Origin: Cyanophora paradoxa
Lineage: Eukaryota; Glaucocystophyceae; Cyanophorales; Cyanophoraceae
Length of the DNA: 64,000 bases
Direction of reading: 5' to 3'
NCBI GenBank assembly: GCA_004431415.1
Contig: QPMI01000151.1
Coordinates: 1-64,000 of the forward strand
The notes under the pieces were generated by a model. The model ran no database searches and was not told the origin of the DNA. It saw only the letters and a list, made by a program, of their open reading frames with translations. Numbering within the stretch: position 1 is the first letter of the stretch; each line of letters starts with the position of its first letter. Both the position numbers and the translations under genes were made by a program. Shown piece after piece: positions 32,998-42,075 of the stretch.

Positions 32998-34593
32998 CGA
33001 TATTGCAAGGCCGAGGTCCACTGGGGCCAGGACGAATTCGAACTGTCCGCGGCCGTTCGCCGGCCGCGGCCGTACGCGTCGGACGAAACATGAGCTTGGA
33101 GGCGCCGGCCGCGGGCGCCGGCTCGGACGTCGACGCTCCATATGCGATTGTCGACTCGCGATAGGCATATGCATGCGCAACTTCAGCAGCGCAAGGTATC
33201 GCCAAGGTCGCTGAAGCTTCCAGCCTCAGAGCCTGTTCCAGCCTGAAGAACTTCCACTGTCTTCCAGTCCCTGATCACAGGGATGGCCCTGCACAGTCTG
33301 CCGGCGCCGCAGTTCGATCGGAGGATTCGGAGCTCGAGGACAGGTCGGAGGCCCGACTCCCGAGTCCCGACTCCCGACTCAGAGTCCCGAGGGCCGAGGG
33401 CCGACTCGGCGAGGCCCGGAGGCCCCGGACTCGGCGGAGGCCGGCGGCGGCGGCGGGCCGACGGCGGCCCGGCGCCAGCCCGGCGCCGGCTTGACGGCTC
33501 CGATGATCGATCCCGCCCGGCGGCCGGGCCGGACTCTCGAGCGGCGGATCCGGATTCCGGAGCCTCGGAGATTTACCAATACCGGTACGTACCAGGGTAG
33601 ACATGTACAGCCGCACTGTTGGCAGTCTGCTACCGGGTAACCGCAGCCGCGGCGCATGCGTCGGCGACTCCGAGGCTCGGCGACGAGTCGGCGACTCGGC
33701 GTATAATAGTACTTGTATGACTCAGTGATCATGACCGCGGCCGGCCGCGGGGCCCGAGGGACGGCGGGGACTCGCCGCCGGGCCGGGGAGTCTGTGATCA
33801 TGGTTACATGGTATGGGCGGCATAATGCATATGGGGCTTAAATTGGCCCGGCCCCTCTTCTGAGCATAGAGAATGCCATGGCCAGTCGACGTCATGATCA
33901 TGTGCATCATGGCCAGTAATATATATGTAACGGTAATAATGTTACGGTATGCATCATGGCATATGCGCGATTAATATTGGGGGCCGGACCGCGCGCGGCG
34001 GCCCACAGCCTGGGCCACAGGCCGGCGCCCGGGCCGGGGCAGCCGGATCCGGAGCCTCAGGGCCTGGCCCAGCCTGGCAGCTGCAGTGGCCAATGGCCAT
34101 GGGGGCCCGGCGGCCCCGGCCGCGGCCGCCCGCGGCCGGGGGCCGGGGCCCACTGGGGTGACTGGGCCCCCACGGTGCCTGGGGGGAAGCCAGAGTCGAC
34201 GTCCGACGGTCGGGGGCCCGGAGGCCTAGGCCTAGGCTAGCTATAGGGGACCATATTAGGGGTCTAGTAGGGCACTGTAGGGGAGCTCATGATCAACTTG
34301 GCATTGTTGGCAAGCTTCAGCTTGCATATATGGACCATATATATTAGATGGTATATAAGCTAAGCTAAGCTTGCTCAACGTATATATACGGTACGTATAT
34401 ACCGTGAATCTCCGTGATCGATTCCGGTGCGATCATGATCATTATCTGATCATGATCATATCATGATCATGATCATGATCCGGATCCGGATCCGCGGTCG
34501 CCGAGTCGAACTTGGAAATTCCGAATTGGAATATTTAATGAAATTCGAATTCCGATCCTCGGAAGTTCAAATTTCGAACTCGCGAATCGCTAG
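32998..34593. other. Intergenic region rich in palindromic words
   Basis: No gene is supported. 33,340-33,560 consists of GACTCCC/GAGTCCC and GGCCGAGG words. 33,720-34,200 alternates GC palindromes (CCGCGG, GGCCGGCC) with TGATCATG and CATATG. 34,425-34,500 is a near-continuous array of GATCATGATC followed by CCGGATCCGGATCC. Confidence 0.6.
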
Positions 34594-34833
34594 CTGTCAG
34601 TTCATTATGTTAGACGGATTCTTAGTTAGACGAGTATAGACGAGCGAACTGATTCGTCTAACTAAAACGATCATTACAGGTCGTAGACGGGGCGCTACCA
34701 TAGTAATGCCTCATAGCAGCGATACCCGGTGTGTGACCAAGCTCGTCTATCATTGACCACGTCTATCGCGCGGGGGCTGCAAACGTCTAAGTTCGGTCTA
34801 ACAAAGGCGACGTCTAACATAATGAACTGACAG
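34594..34833. mobile_element. MITE-like element with perfect 23-bp terminal inverted repeats
   Basis: The ends, 34,594-34,616 and 34,811-34,833, are perfect inverted repeats starting CTGTCAGTTCATTATG. The 240-bp interior is less GC-rich than its flanks and has many subterminal AGACG/CGTCT words on both sides, as expected for transposase-binding repeats of a non-autonomous DNA transposon. There is no coding sequence. I see no clear target-site duplication: the left flank ends in TAG and the right flank begins TAT. A superfamily cannot be named without a related transposase. Confidence 0.85.
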
Positions 34834-35203
34834 TATCGGATCGCCGATCGACGGGCCCGGCGCCGGGTACATGAGCGCAGGCGTTGGCACTGCGTGCACG
34901 TGAGCGGCAGTGTAGTTACAGCCAACTTGCAGGCTCCCGCCGCCGGGCCGCGGCCGCGGCGCGGCCGCGGGCGCCGGCCGCCGGACCACCGCCTACCTGG
35001 TACCCGGCCCTACCGGTACCGTACCGTAGACTCCGTAGTACGGGACCACCGGTCCCGGGTAGCGCTGATATATCGTCGTAATATCGATCGCCGGCGCTCG
35101 AGCTCTGCTTCAACGTTATAATTACTTCGGCAAGCTTTTAAGGGCCCCGCGGAGCTCGCCCGACATCGACGCACGCTTCTTAAGTTACTCTTAACTGACA
35201 GCC
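34834..35203. other. GC-palindrome-rich leader between the MITE and the next gene
   Basis: It holds a GC palindromic stretch (34,935-34,985) and GGTACC/CCGGTACC words around 35,000-35,030. The word TTAACTGACAGCC at about 35,189 resembles the MITE end but is too short to be called a relict. Confidence 0.5.
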
Positions 35204-36463
35204 ATGAACTACGACGACGCCCCGATGTTACGCACCGCGCGCGGCTTCGCCGTCGTCGAGCCGCCGGCCGCGGTGAGCCTCGGAGATCTAGAGCACTTAA
35301 GCTTGCTTGCAATTAAGTCTTGAGGTCTAGAGACATGCATCCGTGACCGGGTGTAATTGAATGATATCGCTGATCATGACCGTCGGACGGCCGCGACCGC
35401 GGCTGCCGCGGCTGCTGCGGCCGCAGGACCAGCAGTATGCGAACCCAACGAATGCGGAAGCGGATCTGAAGGCAACCATCGCGGGCCTGAGCGACGGCCC
35501 GAAGTTCTGTTCCCAGCTGGAGGACCTGCAACACTGGGCCCCCGTCTCGCAGCCGGTCTACAAAATCGTGCGCCCCCGGCCCGGCCCGATTGCGAGCTTT
35601 GCCCCGGGCCGGGCTCATCCTCGCGATCCTAATGCGTGCACGTGATCCCCGTGCAGACGTGCGTCAGTTATCCCGTGCACGTGCCCGCGCATGCGACCAC
35701 TGCCGCTCCTGTCTTAAATTAAAGAGCGCTTTGTCGCAGGAACGGGCAAGCGGTCGCGTTGGACAAACTGGAGCTCGAGCTTCCGTCAGCAGCCAAAGTT
35801 ACCGTGCCGGCCGTCTGCTGCCCGGATGACAACCTAATCCGGGGTCCATACTACATCGTCCAGGAGGGCGGCTCCTACGATGCGCCCATCACGTGCTGCA
35901 AGTTCCAGCGGGGGGCGAGCTCCTTCGCCTCTGCGGACGACGCCGCCAGGCACTTCAGGTCGACTTGCCGCAGTGCGCCCGCGAGTCAATTCTAATACTC
36001 CTGCAATATTTGTGCTGCTGTCATCGCGCTGCCCTGCAGCCGACGACTACCCTTATAATGACGTCGACGCGCAGGCGTTTACGGCATGGGCCATTCTGCT
36101 CAGCACGGGATTAAAGTGGAGAGGGCTCTGAAGGTTTTTGGGGCCCGCTTGAAAGCGGCCAACGACATGGCGGCGCCGGCGCGCTCCCGTCTCCAGCTGG
36201 AGGGGTACAAGCAGTACGTGGCTGACGCCGCCGAGCTCGACCTCGCCGCCTTCGACGACGGTACTCCCGCCCCCGCCGAGGTCTGCATGTACCCCCGCCC
36301 CGCTTTAATTTGCCGCATTGTACCCCCCCTGAACGCGTCCGCAGGGGGATGACGCACTCCTCGAGCTCGACGGTGACGCGTGCGCCTCGGCCGCGGACGC
36401 CGATTGGGCGGCCTCTGCACTCGTCCAGTTCGCCGAGCGCGACGCGTATGGGCCCCTCCTCTG
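35204..36463 (+). CDS. Protein of unknown function
   Basis: ATG at 35,204 opens exon 35,204-35,272 (donor GTGAGC). Exon 2 starts at 35,427 and probably ends at 35,569 with a GC donor; the GT at 35,568 would break the frame into exon 3 (35,740-35,958). Exon 3 encodes a Cys-containing domain with VPAVCCPDDN and APITCCKFQ. A further coding stretch at about 36,068-36,281 is helical (IKVERALKVFGARLKAANDM). The last exon (about 36,346-36,463) is acidic and ends in TGA. The phase between exon 3 and the helical part is not resolved, so an exon or base is missing. I recognise no family. The acidic C-terminus and absence of a signal peptide suggest an intracellular protein. It is convergent with the P450 gene. 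Confidence 0.65.
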
Positions 36464-36955
36464 AGCATGCTATAAATATATAGCTAATGCCAGTCGACGT
36501 CCTGTGCTTCTTCTGTTCGAATTCGAACTGGTATAGCGCGAATCGCGCGAGTGATTATGATTATATCCGCCCCTCAACACGAACGGCGGCGGGAGCGGAA
36601 GGGGACGGGGACGGGCTCCAGGGAAAAAATATCATTCCTCTATTGTTCAAGCGGATTGAATTCGAAAATATCATTCATGCAAGCCATTCCTCTCCACTCT
36701 CAATCCGAATTCTGCGGCGGAGGCGGAAGCGGACGGCGGCGGAGCCCGTCCGAATTCCATGGCCAATCATTAACTGCAGGGGTGCCCCGTTCCGGGATCC
36801 GCCCTCAAGCTTCAAGGGGCCGGCGGCGGAAGCGGAAGGGGACAGGCTCGAGGGGCCGGAACGCTCCGATCAGCTGCGCGCGCGCAGCTGCAGGTCAGCA
36901 GAGAGCTCGAGCGCTGCTAGAACGAGAATCTTGTTAGATGGAAAATCTAGAGAGC
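36464..36955. other. Spacer between convergent genes
   Basis: Several GGAAGCGGA/GGCGGAGGC and GAATTCGAA words are seen, and no coding sequence is supported on either strand. Confidence 0.5.
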
Positions 36956-39900
36956 CTAGATCCGAATTATTGCGAAGAGAGCATTGCTGGTCTGGGAGGG
37001 GATGGAGGGGCGGGAGGGGTGGGGGTGGGGTGGGGGGGGGGGGGGGGGCGGGGTTGGGCATTGCTGGGCTGGGAGGGGTGGAAGGGCAGGAGGGTGGGGT
37101 GGATGGGGGAGGAGGAGGAGGGAGGGAGGGGGGGAGGAGAGGGGAGGGGGAGGAGGGGAGGGGGAGGGGCCGGACCTGGCGGGGGTTGACCCGCGGCTCG
37201 GCGAGGGGCTCGATCTCGAGCGCCTCCATAAGGAGGCAGCCCACCAGCTGCCGGGGGTGGGGGGTGGGGGGTGGGGGCGGACAGTCAGACAGACAGATAG
37301 ATACTGTGTCGGACGGGCAGGGCAGGGCGGAAGCAGCCGGATTTTTGGCTACGAATATTAACTCAGGGGGCGGGGTCACTCAGGCCTTCTAACTCACCGG
37401 TACCCCGGGCATCGAGCGCCGGGGTACGGCAAATAATGAGGCGATCGCGAGGGGCGGGGACCCGGGGGGCGAAGGGGGGCGGGGGTACCTTGAACTCGAG
37501 GAGTGTGATGCGGGCCCCCGCGCATGGGTGCCGCCCCGCCCCGAACACGATGTTCGTGCCCGCCTCCGTCCCTGCTGGGGCCCGGCCCGGGGCCGCGCCC
37601 CGCAGCATCATGATCAGGTAAATCCCGAAGCCTTGCGCTTAGACAGATAGACAATCGCGCTTGGCAAGGAGATCCCACAATCTTATAATTAAGCAGATAG
37701 CTCTAGATGAAAGCATTAACCGCCGCAGCATCCGCGTGGAGATCCCACAATCTATAATTAAGCAGTCTTGGGAAAGCCGGCGGCGCATGCGCACCCTGGG
37801 AGTCCCACCGGTCCGGTCTGAACGAGAGGGGGTCCTCGAAGACCCCCTCGTTCAGGTTGATCCTGCGGGGGGTACAGTCGGAAGGGGGCGGGCGGGGGGC
37901 GCCTAGATACCGGGAGCTCTGGATGGGCCCGCCCGGCGGCCCGGCCCGGCCCGGACCGAGGTATATAGATAGCCAAGTGTGAAAGAGCATAAAACTCGTT
38001 AACTATAAGGTTTCTCGAGGCATGAGAGAGCGAATTATATGAAGAAAGAGAGAGAAAGGGAGCTCTGGAAGGGCCGCGCCGGCCCGGCGCGGACGTCCAG
38101 GCCCTTCCCAGGGGGGGGGGGGGGGGGGGGGGGGCGAGGGTACTGGGCGCACGAATTCCAGAGGAAGCAGCAGAGGCGCCCAGCCGGGATTCTGTACTTG
38201 CCCTGCGCCGCCGCCCCCCTGTGAGACGGAGGGCCCCGGGATGCGGCCGTGCCGCAGTAGTGCACGCCACTGAGATCACTATGGTCGGTTGGTATATATA
38301 CGGCTGGGCCGGCGAGGTGCAGCTAGCCTGGCAGCCGCGCCGTCGACGTCCCCTCTAAACAGGGCGCGCCGTCCCTTCTGTAGTTATAGCTTCATTTTAT
38401 GGGCGGTTTCAGTTCGCCTAGTAGTAGTTCCTTTCTTAGCCTAGTAGTTCCTAGTAGTAGTAAACTCAAGAAGGACGCACGTCGACCAAGGGATCCTATA
38501 TTTATAGTTATAATTTCATTTGTGCACGTGGGTGGTCTTAGTCCACTTTTCCTTTGTTCCGACTATATGGTTTTCAAGTTTCAAGAAGAACGCACGTCGA
38601 CCTCGACGTCCATTGTGTATAATTATAGAGTTATAGTTATAGTTTCATTTGCGGGTGGTTTTAGTTATCTTTCCCGCTTCAAGAAGAACGCACGTCGACC
38701 TCGAGGTCCTGGGTGGCCGCCCGGAAGGAGACTGCCGGCATGTTCAGGCGGATGATCTCGTACAGCAGCCTGCCCGCGACCCCGGGTCAGATCAGATCAG
38801 ATCGGATGAGATCGGATTCGATCGGATTCGCGCGGCTCGGATATATTCATCTTAGGGGGATCGATATCGCCGGGGAGAGGGACGGGAGACAGACGGGAGG
38901 ACGAAAGTGCTAGAAGAGGGTTCGCAGTTCTTTGCGTACCCCTTGACGACCTCGACGCGGTTCGCGGCCTCGTACCCCGCCCCGCCGCACTCCCGCGCGG
39001 CCGTCCGCCACTCGGAAAGTAGCTGGAGGGAGGGGGGGGGTATATAATTACGAGGTTGGAAGAGTGGTACAAGCGGGGAGCGGGGAGGGGTACGGACCCG
39101 CTCCCGAAGTGCGGGCTGCTTGGCGAGGTGGTAGATGAGCCTGGGAAGGGGGGGGGGATCAGCGGCGGGGGGGAACAGGCGGGGGGTACCCGCATCGTAC
39201 CAGCCGACGCTGGGGGCCGAGTTGCTCTTTGGACCGGCGGGGGTACCGATTAGGGGCGCCGGGATTGAGGGTAGAGGGACCGGGGGGGAGGGGGGAGGGG
39301 GAGGGGGTACCGTCGCGCCGAAGAGCGTGCCCCACACCATGCAGAAGAGCTGAAAAGGGGTACGTCTTAGATTTGAAGGGCGTACGTCTTCTTTAAAGGG
39401 CGCGACTACGAACCTCCTGATCGTCGGTGGTTCCATCGGGGCGCCAGACCTGGGGGGAGGGGGGTACACCCGTCGGGGGAAGTGCAAGCGCACAGCCGCC
39501 GGGCGGGGTACCGTTGGGTCGAGGGCCATGACGCCAATCAGGTCGTACCTACGGCAGCTCAGATTTTGGGGGGGAGGGGGGGGGGCAGCGGAGAGGGGAT
39601 ACAGCCCACCGCAGGATCGGATCGTCCATCCAATCGCTTTGGGGGAGCGCGAGCCTCCTCCTGATGAGCTGGGGCGGGCCGGGGGCGTCGGGGGGTACAT
39701 ACGCCCCACCAAACGGGGGGTACGGTACCGTTTTCGCGATATCGATGAACTCCTCGCGCGCGCGCTTCTGCCGCCGGCTGTCCAGACCAACAAGGTATCT
39801 GCAGGGTACGCGTTAGAGCGTCGGGGTACGAGAACTGTCTCGGCAGGGGCGATTACCTAAGGGCCGCCGACGCGTCGCGGAACTAAGGGGGGTATGAGGG

Positions 39901-41917
39901 CGAGCGGAGGGTGCGCGCGCTGGAGGAGGGGTACAGGGAACGCGCCCTGTTCGCCGGATCCGCCGCTTCGTACGCCGCCGTTAGCCTGGGTGGGGATCAG
40001 GGGTACTGACGCGACGCAGAGGGGGTACAGGGTCCCAGCGTACCGCTCGAACATGCCGGGTACAACGAAGACGTCGGGGCCGAGCAGGATCCGGGCCTGC
40101 GGCGGAGCGGGGGGTACAACGTCGCTCAGGTCCCTGGATCTCTACGAACCCGGCGGGATTCGAACCTGCATCCTGAAGATCGTGTCGTTGAGCCACGTGA
40201 AGATGTCGGCGCCCGTACCCTGGCTCGGGAGGCCTGCGTTCGCACCGAAGCTCAGGGGTACGGCCCAAGCAAAACCGCGGGGCAGGGGTACGGCACCGTC
40301 CAGGAACCCGCGGATGACGTCGACGACGAGGTGGGAGAGCTGGGGGAACTGGGGCGGGCACAGAGAGACGGGTCAGCGCGGCTCGGTCGACTCACTGATG
40401 ATGAAGCGAGCCATGGTTTATGCTTCAAGGCTTCAAGTGACGTCACGCCTTGGCGGTGGAGAAGGCGGGGAGAGAGGAGGGGCGGGTGGGGAGGGGCGGC
40501 TGGGGGGGTCCTTAGGGCGAGGCCGGGGGGCTTAGGCCTCAGGGCCATAGTAAAGCGGGACGGCAGAGCGGGGCGGGGCGGGGGGGGCGGGGCGGGGCGG
40601 GCACGCCTTGGCTGTGGATACGGCGCGAGAGATGGCGGGCACGCGGTCCCTCTCGAAAAGCTGCGCCGAAAGTCAGAGGGAGGGGGATCGAGCGCGGCCT
40701 GCCCTGCCGTGCGGGAGGTCCCGGCGGGAGGTCCCGGCGGGGAAGCGGGGCGGTGGCCGGGCGGAGCTGCGCGGGGCGCGCCTCGGGGGAGGGCTCCTCG
40801 GCGGGAGGTGGGGCGGGGGGCCTTAGGGCGAGGCGAGGGGTTCAGGCCTTAGGCTCGTAAAGGCGGGGCGGAGCGAGGGCTAAGGCTCAAGACAGGCGGG
40901 GCGGGGCGGGGCGGGGCGGGGCCGGGCGCGCCTTGTCGGGCATGAACTTGCCGCTGACCTGGATGATCCCTGCGGATGGCGACGGCGAAGTGAGATTTGA
41001 TCCCAAGCTTGACGATCTGCAGAGGTGCAGCCGAGCTCGGTCCCGGATCAAATCTAGATCGAAGCTAGTCCGGCCGGATCAAATGTGGTCTGGACGCGGC
41101 GCACCCTCGTTGGAGAACATGGCGGGATCAAATCTAGATCTCTAGTCCGGATCAAATCTAGATCGAATCCTGTCTCGAATCTGGTCTGGGCGCGGCGCAC
41201 CCTCGTTGAAGGACATGGCGGGGTTGAAGTGGTAGAGGCGACTGCCCTCCGGCCCCGCCAGGAACGTCACCTGAGCCACGAGCCACGAGTTAACGCGAGG
41301 CGCGCGCGGCCGGGCTGTCGGGCCGGGCTCCACTGCGGCGGCCGAGCGGACGCGCGCGCGCGAGATGGACCGGCGGCCGCGGCGCACCGTCTTCGATGAG
41401 AGGCCCAGAGGAACGTCCACGTTGAAGCAGTCCCTGCGACGCGCCGTTGGGCCGGGCCGCCGTGCGCGCGGCGTCCGCGGCCGCCGCTCCGGCCCGAGCG
41501 TTGCAATTGCGAGCTCGCAATTGCAACCTTCGAACAAGGCCAGGGCCGGCGCACCCGTACTTGGCCCTCAGCGCACGGTCGAAGAGCCGCGAGTCGCGGA
41601 ACCACGAGGCTAGGACGGCGAGGAAGCTCGCCTGCCGAGCCGCGCCGCGCGCGGATGACGTGACGCGCGGGCGTCAGCGCCGTCGCAGCGCCAGCCGAGC
41701 GCGGATCGCACCGCGGGAGGTTCCGGGAGCTCTCCATCCTTCGTGCGCCTCCGCCGCGGCCAGAAAGCGTACGCGGCAAGCGCCGCCGCGCCCGCCGCGG
41801 CGGCGAGGCCAGCGACGCCCAGCTCCTGCTGCGCGCGGCGACGCGGTTAAAGTGCAAGCGCGTTTGCTGGCACGCAATGGGGGAGGGGCGCACGCCCTGC
41901 AGCTGCAGTACTGCCAT
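36956..41917 (-). CDS. Cytochrome P450, microsomal type, 25 exons
   Basis: In-phase exons (minus strand, 5' to 3'): 41,894-41,917, 41,712-41,828, 41,555-41,631, 41,388-41,433, 41,201-41,270, 40,932-40,969, 40,607-40,660, 40,297-40,348, 40,166-40,233, 40,044-40,096, 39,935-39,985, 39,729-39,798, 39,610-39,668, 39,512-39,548, 39,414-39,449, 39,311-39,349, 39,201-39,226, 39,098-39,140, 38,940-39,022, 38,700-38,769, 38,153-38,202, 37,795-37,862, 37,489-37,571, 37,176-37,247 and 36,956-36,991, giving about 473 residues. Exon 2 is an N-terminal membrane anchor followed by basic and Pro residues. The K-helix ExxR is in LYEIIRLNMP, the meander in FRPDRW, and the haem-binding loop is FGAGRHPCAG. The I-helix reads FGATSNSAPSVGW, lacking the usual acid-Thr pair, as in CYP7/CYP8-like enzymes, so sterol or lipid oxidation or isomerisation is a guess. 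Two introns start with GC. The last exon is least certain. Confidence 0.93.
38387..38712. repeat. Three ~110-bp tandem units repeating a P450 5' splice site
   Basis: Each unit (about 38,387-38,500, 38,505-38,615 and 38,630-38,712) starts with TTATAGTTATA-like sequence and TTTCATTT, and ends with CAAGAAGRACGCACGTCGACC. On the minus strand the last part of the unit is the exon edge and donor of the P450 exon 38,700-38,769. The unit at 38,680-38,712 holds the real junction. The other two, within the ~500-bp intron, are decayed copies. Confidence 0.8.
41090..41235. repeat. Duplicated donor region of a P450 exon
   Basis: On the minus strand the end of exon 41,201-41,270 with its donor (ATGTCCTTCAACGAGG then GTGCGCCGCG) is repeated at about 41,090-41,130 as ATGTTCTCCAACGAGG then GTGCGCCGCG. 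The copies are separated by TCTAGATTTGATCC words, which are themselves repeated at 41,040-41,070 and 41,127-41,165. Confidence 0.8.
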
Positions 41918-42075
41918 TCGGCGAGTGCCGCTGTACCCCGCAAGCCGGGCTCACACCTGGCTCGCCGGGCTCAGACGGTGCCGACCCGGCGACTACGAAC
42001 GCATCACAAGCACAGCGCAGAGAAGCGCAGCAGGCGAGCGCGGCCGCGCGTGCCGTCGGCGAGAGCCCGGCAACG
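41918..42075. promoter_or_regulatory. 158-bp divergent intergenic region between P450 and F-box genes
   Basis: The two start codons point away from each other at 41,917 and 42,076, so both 5' leaders and promoters must overlap here unless the true starts lie within upstream exons. The sequence is GC-rich with GCGCAG and GCGCGGCCGCGCG words and no TATA box. Confidence 0.5.

Noticed and set aside
40147-40215. Possible minus-strand tRNA: GGTTCGAATCCC B box with an upstream TGGCTCAAC A-box-like word
   Set aside because: The T-stem has a mismatch, no anticodon stem or acceptor stem forms, and the sequence is explained by P450 exon 40,166-40,233 and its donor.
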